Program-made: the position numbers and the translations under genes
Source: Streptomyces venezuelae
GTDB taxonomy: Bacteria > Actinomycetota > Actinomycetes > Streptomycetales > Streptomycetaceae
DNA length: 64,000 bases
NCBI RefSeq assembly: GCF_008642275.1
Contig: NZ_CP029189.1
Location: 372,001 to 436,000 of the forward strand
Direction: 5' to 3'
In this document: one piece after another, positions 48,903-56,985 of the stretch
How the letters are laid out: every line of letters starts with the position of its first letter
Numbering within the stretch: position 1 is the stretch's first letter
Notes under the pieces: generated by a model
The model's database searches: none
Seen by the model: only the letters and a program-made list of their open reading frames with translations
What the model was told of the DNA's origin: nothing

Positions 48903-51415
48903 CCGTGAGCGTGCACCACCACTACTGGCAGGGCGAGTTCATCGGCGACGAGGAGGCCGGCCGGCGGCTCGCCGGACTGCCGGACGTCGTTGAGACCGCG
49001 CTCGCGGAGGGCCTGGAGACCGAGACCGTCCTGGCCGCGTGCGAGGCCCTCTCCGCAGCGCTGTACGATCCGGGCCATCCCGTACGGGCCCGGCTCGCCG
49101 CGCATCTGCCCGAGGGCGAGGACCCGGCCGTCCTGGCCGAGCTGGGCGGCCTCCTCGGCCGCCGGGAGCTGACCCGCAAGCTGCGCCGGGAACTGGGCGG
49201 CGCGACTCCGGGCCGGCTGAACCGGGCGGATCCGCGCGAGACGGTCTACGAGGCGTGGGCGCCCGTCGGGATGGTCGCCCACATCGCGCCGGGCAACGCC
49301 GCGACGGTCGCGCCGCTGAGCATCGTCGAAGGCCTGCTCGCCGGCAATGTCAACGTACTCAAGACCAGCGGCGACGACACCCTCCTGACCCAGCACCTGA
49401 TGGCCGAGCTCGCGGCCCTGGACCCCAGCGGCGCACTCGCCGCGCGGATCGTCGTGCTGCGCTTCCCTTCCTCCCGGCAGGAGTGGCTGCGCCTGATGTG
49501 CGCGCCCGCGGACGCCGTCGCCGTGTGGGGCGGGGAGGCGGCCGTCGAAGGGGTGGCGGCCCACGTGCCGGCCGGCTGCCGGCTGGTGGAGTGGGGGCAC
49601 CGGATCTCCTTCGCCTACCTGACGGCCGACGCCTGGTCGGACGCCGGGACGCTCGACGCCCTGGCGGACGACGTCTGCCTGTACGAACAGGAGGCGTGCT
49701 CCAGCCCCCAGGTGGTCTACCTCGACACCGAGGACGAGGACGAGGTGTTCGCTTTCGCCGAGCGCCTCGCCTCGGTCCTCGCCACCCGGCCGCCGGCCGC
49801 CGCCGCAGCTGCGGCGGGCGAGCCGGACCCGGCGGAGGCGGCCGAGCTGACCACCACCGAGCTGATGGCCCGGCTGGAGGAGCACCTGGGCCTGACCCGG
49901 GTGTTCGCCGCCCCCGACGGCTCGTGGCGGGTGCTGGCGGACACCCGGTCCCCGCTCACGGCTTCGCCGTTGCACCGCAGCGTGTGGGTCAAGCCGCTGC
50001 CCCGCAAGCGGCTCGTCGCCACCCTGCGGCCGATGCGCCGCTACCTGCAGACGGCGGGCATCGCGGGCAGCGCCACGGACGTCGCCGAACTCGCCCGCAC
50101 CGCCCTGGCCGCGGGTGTCACCCGTGTCACGCCGGTCGGCTCCATGCTGGAAAGCTACGCGGGTGAGCCCCATGACGGGGTCTACGCCCTGCAGCGCTAC
50201 AGCCGCCGCGTCGCGGTCCAGGCCGATCCGGTCGCCTTCGCCACCACCGCCTGCCTGGACGACCTGGTGCGGCCCGTGGTGCTGCCGCGTCCCACGGGAC
50301 CGCTGGTGGGCAAGGAGGACGTACAGGAGCCGGCCCGCCGGCTGGCACGGGCCGATGCCGAGCTCTACTTCCGCAGCGGTGGCAGTACCGGCGCACCGGC
50401 GCTGTCGGTCTTCAGCTACGACGACTACGACACGCAGATGCACGCCGCCGCCCGCGGCCTGCTGGCCGCCGGCTACGACCCGGCCTCGGACCGGACCGCC
50501 AACCTGTTCTACTGCGGGGCCATGTACGGCAGCTTCATCAGCTTCTTCTCCGTGCTGGAACGGCTCGGCGGCGTGCAGCTGCCGCTGTCGGCGGGCCCCG
50601 ACCACCGGGCCACGGCGCAGGCGCTGATCGACCACGGGGCCGACACCCTCTTCGGGATGCCCTCCTACCTGTGGCAGCTGCTGCACGCGGAGGAGGACGC
50701 GCTGCGCGCGTACGGCGGCCTGCGCAAGGTGTTCTACGGCGGCGAGCACTTCACCGAGGAGCAGCGGCGCACCCTGAAGGACACCTTCGGGATCGAGGTG
50801 GTCCACTCGATCACCTACGGCAGCACCGACCTCGGCCCGCTGGGCTACCAGTGCACCGAGAGCTCGGGCGGCGTCCACCACCTGCACGCCGACCTGCACA
50901 CGATGGAGATCCTGGACCTGGCCGAGGACCGCCCGGTGGTTCCGGGCGAGACGGGCCGGCTGGTCTTCACCACGCATGCCCGGCGCGGCCAGCACCTGGG
51001 CCGGTACGTCATAGGCGACCTCGGCCGGGAGGTTCCGGGCCGCTGCCCGTGCGGACGGCACGCGCCGCGCTTCGAGCTGCGGGGGCGCACCGGTGACGTG
51101 ATGCGGGTGGCGACGTACTTCCTGAACCTCCGGCGCTTCCTGGACCTGGCCGGGGAACAGGGGGGCCACCGGGGCGAGCTGCAGATCCGGCTCGACTCGG
51201 CCGGCGCGCGCGAGCGGCTGACCGTACGGGTGGAACGGACCCCGGCGAGCGACCCGGAGCGGCTGCGGGAGGTGTTCCTGGCCGGCTACCCGGAGCTGCG
51301 CTCGGCGGTTGCGGAGCGGCTGCTGGATCTGGTGGTCGAAGCGGTGGACGGTGCGTCGCTGGACCGCAGTGCGACCAGCGGCAAGCTCCTCGCCGTGGTG
51401 GACGCGCGCCGTTAG
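48899..51415 (+). CDS. LuxC acyl reductase fused to a PaaK-like adenylation domain
   Basis: An 838-residue fusion. Residues about 1-450 are a LuxC-type NADPH-dependent acyl reductase: AHIAPGNAATVAPLS (127-141) and NVNVLKTSGDDTL (150-162) for cofactor and fold, and catalytic Cys267 in QEACSSPQ. Residues about 460-838 are a second ANL domain of PaaK type, with A3 motif RSGGSTGAPALS (492-503), FYGGEHFTEEQ, ITYGSTDLG and a final SATSGKLLAV bearing the catalytic Lys. The A3 Lys is missing (Ala-Leu instead of Pro-Lys). The fusion should activate an acid and reduce the acyl group to an aldehyde, with LuxE feeding the reductase. GTG 48899 overlaps the luxE stop. Last gene of the operon. Confidence 0.85.
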   Translation: MTVSVHHHYWQGEFIGDEEAGRRLAGLPDVVETALAEGLETETVLAACEALSAALYDPGHPVRARLAAHLPEGEDPAVLAELGGLLGRRELTRKLRRELGGATPGRLNRADPRETVYEAWAPVGMVAHIAPGNAATVAPLSIVEGLLAGNVNVLKTSGDDTLLTQHLMAELAALDPSGALAARIVVLRFPSSRQEWLRLMCAPADAVAVWGGEAAVEGVAAHVPAGCRLVEWGHRISFAYLTADAWSDAGTLDALADDVCLYEQEACSSPQVVYLDTEDEDEVFAFAERLASVLATRPPAAAAAAAGEPDPAEAAELTTTELMARLEEHLGLTRVFAAPDGSWRVLADTRSPLTASPLHRSVWVKPLPRKRLVATLRPMRRYLQTAGIAGSATDVAELARTALAAGVTRVTPVGSMLESYAGEPHDGVYALQRYSRRVAVQADPVAFATTACLDDLVRPVVLPRPTGPLVGKEDVQEPARRLARADAELYFRSGGSTGAPALSVFSYDDYDTQMHAAARGLLAAGYDPASDRTANLFYCGAMYGSFISFFSVLERLGGVQLPLSAGPDHRATAQALIDHGADTLFGMPSYLWQLLHAEEDALRAYGGLRKVFYGGEHFTEEQRRTLKDTFGIEVVHSITYGSTDLGPLGYQCTESSGGVHHLHADLHTMEILDLAEDRPVVPGETGRLVFTTHARRGQHLGRYVIGDLGREVPGRCPCGRHAPRFELRGRTGDVMRVATYFLNLRRFLDLAGEQGGHRGELQIRLDSAGARERLTVRVERTPASDPERLREVFLAGYPELRSAVAERLLDLVVEAVDGASLDRSATSGKLLAVVDARR

Positions 51416-51421
51416 GCGAGG

Positions 51422-51457
51422 GGGGCGCGGGCCGGCCCTCAGGCCGGCCCGCGCCCC
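51422..51457. terminator. Strong bidirectional terminator
   Basis: A perfect 16-bp stem (51422-51437 with 51442-51457), tetraloop CTCA, followed by TTCCTGTTCC. It ends the PaaK/LuxE/LuxC operon and the convergent secreted-protein gene. Confidence 0.9.
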
Positions 51458-51481
51458 TTCCTGTTCCCTGGGGGTGTCAGG

Positions 51482-54211
51482 TCACGGTGCGCCGAAGGTG
51501 AGCGTCAGCTGCGGCGTCCCCTCGTTCGCCTGTGCCTCGGAGGACCACAGCCACAGGGCGTCCGTACCGGTGCTGGTGAGCGCGAGGCCGTAGCTGCCGC
51601 CGAGGGCCGTCGCGACGCTCGCGGTGTTCAGCCCGGTGGTGTGCACGGCCGAACCGTCCGCGATCCCGGCGAAGGTGCCGAGCGCCGGACCACCCAGCGC
51701 GGGCCGGTTGTTGTACGTGGTCGCGCCCTCGCTCCACGAGCCGGTGACCGGGACGACCGAGACGGTGTCCGTGGTGCCGGCGCCGCTCTGCGTGCTCGTC
51801 TTCACGCTGAGCGCGGCCGCCTTCAGTACCGTGCCCGCGGGCGCGGCGGGCAGGTTGAAGCGCAGGTAGCTCGCGTAGAACGAGGTGCCGCGCACGGCGA
51901 GCGATCCCGAGGTGCCGTAGTTGGTGGCGGGCGCCCCCGCGTTGGCGTAGGTGTCCTCCGCGGCGGGCACCTGGACCACCGAGTCGGCCGGGGCGGTGGC
52001 GAGGGCGTAGTGGTTCTGCACCTGCGCCGCGCTGAGCACCGTCGGGTAGACGGCGGTCTCGTCGAGCCGGCCCGCCCAGTAGTCGCTGGTCGGGCGGTTC
52101 GGCCAGGAGCCCAGGTTGTCGCCGCCGGTGCGCCAGTATCCGGCGTAGTTCTCGTGGGTGGTGACGTTCAGCGTGCCCTTCTGCGCGCCGTCCACGTAGA
52201 GGGTCATTCCGCCCGGGCCCTGGGTGGCGACGACATGGTGCCATTGGTTGTCGTTGTAGGCGGCCGGGGTGGTGATCGTGCGGGTGGCTCCGGCGTAGAC
52301 GCCGAAGACCAGCCGTCCGTCGTTGGTCATGTAGACGTGCTTGTCGTAGTGGTTGCTGGCGCCGACCTGGCGGCTCCCGAAGCCGACGAGCTTGCCGCCG
52401 CGGGTGGTGTCGGTGCGGAACCAGGTCTCGATGCTGTAGGTGCCGCCGATCGTCTGCAGCTTGTCCCCGTACACGTGGGTGTTCGAGCCGTTGAAGCCGA
52501 TCGCGGTGCTCGCGCCGGAGACCGCGCCGGGCGTCTGCCGCAGGGCGGGGGCGTTGTTGTGGACGCCGCTCTGGTTGCCCGCGGAGGAGTCGGCGACGAA
52601 GGGCAGGGCCGATTCGTCATAGCGCCAGTACAGCGCGGCCCCGTCGGTGCGGACCTTGTTCGGGTAGCCCTCCGCCGTGGTCGGGACGGTCACGCTCGCC
52701 GTAGCGGACAGGGCGCTGGTGTTGCCCGCCCCGTCGGTGGCCGTCACGCGGTAGGTGTACGACTGGCCCGCCGTCACGGTGGTGTCGGTCCAGGAGGCCT
52801 GCGGCCGCCGGAAGAACAGCGAGTCGGCGGTGACCGTGGCGATCGGCGTGGCCGCGCCGTTCCGGTAGATCCGGTAGGTCAGCGCGCTGTCGTCGAGGTC
52901 GAGGCTGGTACGCCAGCGCACCTGGGCCTCGTCCGGTTCGAAGCTGACCGCGCTCGCCACGGGCACGGTGGGCGCGCCGGTGTCGCCGGTGGAGGCGAAG
53001 CGCGTCAGGCTCTGCTGCGCCGCGCCGTTGACGGTGGTGAACTCGCCGCCGACCCAGAGGTACTGGACGCCTGCCTTGGAGCCGACCGCCATCACGCGCG
53101 GTCCGATGCCCTCGCCGATGCCGTCGTTGGTGTCGGGGGCCCAGCCGAGCTTGCCGGTGCCGGTGGTGGGCTGGGCGAGCAGGTGGTGGCGCTGGCCGTC
53201 GGGGAACTCGCCGACGCTGGAGCAGTCGTGTGCGTGCGAGGCGCTGTAGAGCACGTTCTGGTACGGCAGCACGGCCTGGGTGGCGCCGAGGCAGGTGTCG
53301 CGCCAGCGCTGGCCGTAGTCGCTGAGGTTGAGCGCGATCCGGCCGTCGAAGACGCCGCCGCCCGTGCCCTCGTTGGCGGTGTAGAAGCCGGTGGCATCGG
53401 TCGCGATGTCCTTGACCACGGAGTTGGTCTCGATGAAACCGGCGTAGGACTTGGTGAGCGTGCCGCTCGTCGCGTCGACGACGGCCAGTGCGTGGGTGTT
53501 GGTGCCGTTGACGGTGAAGAAGTCGCCGCCGAGGACCACGTGGTTGCCGTCGGGGGTGACCTCGATGGCGCGGCCGGGCTCGTCGGCGTTGGCGGTGAAG
53601 GGCTTCAGCGCTCCGTCGGCCGCGCCGACGGCGGCGAACCGCTGCCGCGGCTGGCCGGCGACGCTGAGGAAGTCGCCGCCCGCGTAGACGGTGTCGCCGG
53701 TGACGGCGAGGGCGCGCACGGTGGCCGCGAAGGCCGGGCGGAAGCTCTGCTTCACCGTGCAGCTCGCCACGTCGATCGCGGCGAGGCTGGAGACGGGAGT
53801 GCCGTTGACGGCGCCGAAGTAGCCGCCCGCGTACAGGGTCGTCTTGTCCGGTGAGAGGGCGAGCGCGCGGACGGTGGCGGTGCCGGAGCCCACGGTGAAG
53901 GACAGCTCGCAGGAGGTCGGGGCGCCGGTCGCGGCGTCGAGGGCCGCGAAGTTCACGGCCGACCGCTCGCTTCCGGATCCTCCGTCCGGTGGGCGCACCG
54001 TGGAGAAGGTGCCTCCGGCGAAGACCTGGCCGCCCGCCTCGGCGAGGGCCCAGACGACGCCGTCGGGCTGCCAGGTGGACAGCGGGTCGGCGGTGAACGT
54101 GACGGGCGGGGTGAGCGCCGCCGCCTGCGGGGCGAGGCCGAGGCCCGCCCCCGCTCCGGTTCCGGCCAGGGACAGGGCGAGAGCGGCCACCAGCCCTCGG
54201 GATCTACGCAT
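51482..54211 (-). CDS. Secreted propeller-FN3-LamG-DNRLRE multidomain protein
   Basis: A 909-residue exported protein with a Sec signal peptide (MRRSRGLVAALALSLAG... to about residue 33). Residues about 40-400 are seven-fold-like propeller repeats (recurrent VYAGGDF/LYAGGYF/VFAGGTF with VNGTP); about 415-505 a fibronectin-III domain; about 525-715 a LamG/concanavalin-like domain (WHHVVATQGPGGMTLYVDG); and about 730-908 a DNRLRE/CBM96-type domain. It has no catalytic centre I can name; it is probably an extracellular carbohydrate- or surface-binding protein. ATG 54211 follows GGGGGA. Monocistronic. Confidence 0.85.
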   Translation of the reverse strand: MRRSRGLVAALALSLAGTGAGAGLGLAPQAAALTPPVTFTADPLSTWQPDGVVWALAEAGGQVFAGGTFSTVRPPDGGSGSERSAVNFAALDAATGAPTSCELSFTVGSGTATVRALALSPDKTTLYAGGYFGAVNGTPVSSLAAIDVASCTVKQSFRPAFAATVRALAVTGDTVYAGGDFLSVAGQPRQRFAAVGAADGALKPFTANADEPGRAIEVTPDGNHVVLGGDFFTVNGTNTHALAVVDATSGTLTKSYAGFIETNSVVKDIATDATGFYTANEGTGGGVFDGRIALNLSDYGQRWRDTCLGATQAVLPYQNVLYSASHAHDCSSVGEFPDGQRHHLLAQPTTGTGKLGWAPDTNDGIGEGIGPRVMAVGSKAGVQYLWVGGEFTTVNGAAQQSLTRFASTGDTGAPTVPVASAVSFEPDEAQVRWRTSLDLDDSALTYRIYRNGAATPIATVTADSLFFRRPQASWTDTTVTAGQSYTYRVTATDGAGNTSALSATASVTVPTTAEGYPNKVRTDGAALYWRYDESALPFVADSSAGNQSGVHNNAPALRQTPGAVSGASTAIGFNGSNTHVYGDKLQTIGGTYSIETWFRTDTTRGGKLVGFGSRQVGASNHYDKHVYMTNDGRLVFGVYAGATRTITTPAAYNDNQWHHVVATQGPGGMTLYVDGAQKGTLNVTTHENYAGYWRTGGDNLGSWPNRPTSDYWAGRLDETAVYPTVLSAAQVQNHYALATAPADSVVQVPAAEDTYANAGAPATNYGTSGSLAVRGTSFYASYLRFNLPAAPAGTVLKAAALSVKTSTQSGAGTTDTVSVVPVTGSWSEGATTYNNRPALGGPALGTFAGIADGSAVHTTGLNTASVATALGGSYGLALTSTGTDALWLWSSEAQANEGTPQLTLTFGAP

Positions 54212-54396
54212 GAATCCCCCAGTTCGATGTGCGGTACGGCCGTAGGGTGCGGCCGGGTGAGCCATGGCCGAAAACCGCCGAACAGCAGTCCACAGCCGTG
54301 CCTACGGGCGCACCCTAGAGCGATTCGCGGCTCGGTTCACCCCACTTGACCCATCGGATGCGAAAGAGTGCCGGACCGGCACACCCGCCCCCGCCG

Positions 54397-54984
54397 TCAC
54401 GCGCGGGGCTTCGCGCGGACGTGCATGCGCTCGCCCTGCCGCCCGAAGAGGCTGAGGATCTCCACCGGCCGCCCGTCCGCGCTGGTGAACCAGTGGGGCA
54501 GCCGGGTGTCGAACTCGGCGGCCTCGCCGGGGCCGAGCACCAGGTCGTGCTCGGCGAGGACCAGGCGCAGCCGCCCCTCCAGCACGTACAGCCACTCGTA
54601 TCCCTCGTGGGTCCGCGGTTCCGGCTCACCGCCGCGGTCGGGGATGAGCATCTTGTACGCCTGGAGGGGGCCCGGACCACGGGTCAGCGGCACGGCCGTG
54701 CCTCCGTTCGGGAGGGTGCGGGGGGTCAGCCGCACCCGGGGATCGCCCACTTCGGGGGCGCCCACCAGGTCGTCCAGAGGCACCTGGTACGCGGCCGCGA
54801 GCGGCAGCAGGAGTTCCAGGCTGGGGCGGCGCTGCCCGGACTCCAGCCGGGACAGGGTGCTCTTCGAGATGCCGGTCGTCTCGGAGAGCGCGGCCAGGGT
54901 CAGTCCGCGTCGGGCGCGCAGCCGTCGGAGCCGGGGGGCGACCTCGTCGAGGACCGCCTGGTGGGGGGATGGCTTCTCGTCCAT
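54397..54984 (-). CDS. XRE-family regulator with cupin domain
   Basis: A 195-residue regulator with an HTH_XRE domain (residues 13-72, LTLAALSETTGISKSTLSRLESGQRRP) and a C-terminal cupin (about 105-190, HEGYEWLYVLEGRLRLVLAEHDLVLGPGEAAEF) that may bind a small ligand. Proteins of this build control divergent transporters or catabolic genes. It is divergent from the MFS gene over a 77-bp gap holding the CGGCAA/TTGCCG dyad, so it most likely represses that exporter and itself. Confidence 0.9.
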   Translation of the reverse strand: MDEKPSPHQAVLDEVAPRLRRLRARRGLTLAALSETTGISKSTLSRLESGQRRPSLELLLPLAAAYQVPLDDLVGAPEVGDPRVRLTPRTLPNGGTAVPLTRGPGPLQAYKMLIPDRGGEPEPRTHEGYEWLYVLEGRLRLVLAEHDLVLGPGEAAEFDTRLPHWFTSADGRPVEILSLFGRQGERMHVRAKPRA

Positions 54985-55013
54985 ACGGCCATTGCACCCG
55001 GCCGTCCCGGAAA

Positions 55014-55031
55014 CGGCAACAAGGTTTGCCG
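55014..55031. promoter_or_regulatory. Putative XRE-cupin operator
   Basis: CGGCAA (55014-55019) and TTGCCG (55026-55031) form a perfect dyad with a 6-base spacer in the centre of the 77-bp gap between the regulator and the MFS gene. Confidence 0.6.
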
Positions 55032-55061
55032 CCCGCCACCCGGCGACCGCACCCTCCCGGC

Positions 55062-56558
55062 ATGAGCCCACACCGTGATTCCGCGACCGGACACCGACAG
55101 CACCGCACCGGCGGCGAGGGCGGGACGCCGTCCGCCGGTGCCCACCGGCCCCCGGTCCGGTGGGCGCTCGCCGGTCTCTCCCTGTCCGTACTGCTGTCCT
55201 CGCTCGGCACCGGCATCGCGCACGCCGGCCTGCCGACCCTGGCGCAGGTGTTCTCCGCGTCGTTCCAGGAGGTCCAGTGGATCGTCCTCGCCTATCTCCT
55301 CGCCGTCACCGCCCTGGTCGTGGGCGCCGGGCGCCTCGGCGACCTCGTCGGCCGCCGGCGGCTGCTCCTGGCGGGCATCTCCTTGTTCACCGTGGCCTCG
55401 GTGCTGTGCGCGGCCGCGCCCACGCTCTGGCTGCTGATCGCCGCCCGGGCGGCCCAGGGTCTGGGAGCCGCCGTGCTGACGGCCCTCACCATGGCGTTCG
55501 TGGGTGAGACGGTCCCGAAGGAGCGGACGGGCAGCGCCATGGGGCTGCTCGGCACCATGTCCGCGGTGGGAACCGCTCTCGGTCCGTCGCTGGGCGGGGC
55601 CCTGCTCGCCGGATTCGGCTGGCGGGCGCTCTTCCTCGTCAACGTGCCGCTGGGCATCGCGGCGTTCCTGCTCTCCCACCGGCATCTGCCCGCCGACCGG
55701 CGGGAACCCAGCGCCGACCGGGCCCGGTTCGACCACCTGGGGACCCTGCTGCTCGCGCTGACCCTCGCCGCCTACGCGCTCGCGATGACCCTCGGTGACG
55801 GCCGGTTCGGCCCGCTCAACACGGCGCTCCTGCTCGGCGCCGTCTTCGGGGCCGCCCTCTTCGTACGCGCCGAGGCGCGGACTGCTTCTCCCCTGGTCCA
55901 GCGCTCGCTCCTGCGGGATCCGGTGATCGGTGCGGGCCTCGCCTCGGGTGCGCTCGTGTCGACGGTGATGATGGCGACGCTGGTGGTCGGCCCGTTCTAC
56001 CTCTCCCGGACCCTCGGGCTCGACGAGGCCCCGGTCGGACTCGTCCTGTCGGTCGGTCCGCTGGTGGCCGGGGTGACCGGGGTGCCGGCCGGGCGTCTCG
56101 CGGACCGGTTCGGCGGACGGCGCACGGCCCTGCTGGGGCTCCTGGCGATGACGGCCGGGGCCGTCAGCCTGTCCGTGGCTCCGGCTTCGCTCGGCGTCCT
56201 CGGGTACGTCGTTCCGCTCGCGGTCGTGACCTCGGGCTACGCGGTGTTCCAGACGGCCAACAACACCGCCGTCATGGCGGACGCCGGCCCGGACCGCCGG
56301 GGCGTCGTCTCCGGCATGCTCGGCCTCTCCCGCAACCTCGGCCTCGTCACCGGCGCGTCCCTCATGGGCGCCGTGTTCGCGCACGCCTCGGCGTCGGCCG
56401 GAGCCGTGGCCACCGGGATGCGGTCCACCTACCTCGTCGCGGCGGCCCTGATCCTGGCCGCGCTCGCCGCCGTCGCCGCGGCGGGCCGTATTCAGGCCGG
56501 TCCGGCCGGTGATCAGGCCGCCCGATACCCGGCGGACGGTGGCAGGGGACCGGCGTAG
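55062..56558 (+). CDS. MFS multidrug transporter (DHA2, 14-helix type)
   Basis: A 498-residue exporter with 14 predicted helices. Motif A is in GRLGDLVGRRRLLL, motif C-like GTALGPSLGGALLAGFGWRALF, and helices 13-14 close the protein. The pattern is that of EmrB/QacA-type drug:proton antiporters. There is no clear Shine-Dalgarno before ATG 55062, so it may be translated from a leaderless or very short-leader transcript. The divergent XRE-cupin protein is its probable repressor. Confidence 0.9.
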   Translation: MSPHRDSATGHRQHRTGGEGGTPSAGAHRPPVRWALAGLSLSVLLSSLGTGIAHAGLPTLAQVFSASFQEVQWIVLAYLLAVTALVVGAGRLGDLVGRRRLLLAGISLFTVASVLCAAAPTLWLLIAARAAQGLGAAVLTALTMAFVGETVPKERTGSAMGLLGTMSAVGTALGPSLGGALLAGFGWRALFLVNVPLGIAAFLLSHRHLPADRREPSADRARFDHLGTLLLALTLAAYALAMTLGDGRFGPLNTALLLGAVFGAALFVRAEARTASPLVQRSLLRDPVIGAGLASGALVSTVMMATLVVGPFYLSRTLGLDEAPVGLVLSVGPLVAGVTGVPAGRLADRFGGRRTALLGLLAMTAGAVSLSVAPASLGVLGYVVPLAVVTSGYAVFQTANNTAVMADAGPDRRGVVSGMLGLSRNLGLVTGASLMGAVFAHASASAGAVATGMRSTYLVAAALILAALAAVAAAGRIQAGPAGDQAARYPADGGRGPA

Positions 56559-56599
56559 CCTGTGTCGGTTGCGCACGGCGACCCGATGGGGGAAGAGCG

Positions 56600-56968
56600 A
56601 TGTCGATCTTTGCCACGTGGCTGTTGCTCGCCGAGGACGGCGACGCGGCCGCACCGCTGGTCTACCGGGGATCGCACGTGAACCCTGCGGACAGCGACCC
56701 GCGCGCCGGCCTGCTGGAGGTCGCCGCGATACCGAACCACTGTCATCCCCGGGTTCGCGACCTGGACACGGCTCCTGACGCCCGGGTACCGGCGGAGGCC
56801 CCGCCGGTGGAGGGCCTGCCCGTGGAGTACCTGCGCGTGGCCGTCGCCCAGTCCGCCGGGACCTTCCCGGGCGGCCTGCCCGGCCACGCGACCGTCATCA
56901 TCGACCGGGCCCAGGTCGAGCGCCTGCGCGACACCCTCACGGAGTGGCTGGACACGGACGAGCGATGA
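56600..56968 (+). CDS. Hypothetical protein
   Basis: A 122-residue protein with a globular pattern of short strands (FATWLLLAEDG, PLVYRGSHVNP, IPNHCHPRVR) and a C-terminal helix (IIDRAQVERLRDTLTEWLDT). I do not recognise the family; similar small proteins are seen in Streptomyces. No signal peptide. ATG 56600 follows GGGGGAAGAGCG. It is convergent with the cellulase-like gene. Confidence 0.65.
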   Translation: MSIFATWLLLAEDGDAAAPLVYRGSHVNPADSDPRAGLLEVAAIPNHCHPRVRDLDTAPDARVPAEAPPVEGLPVEYLRVAVAQSAGTFPGGLPGHATVIIDRAQVERLRDTLTEWLDTDER

Positions 56969-56985
56969 CACCTCGCGGCAACTGA

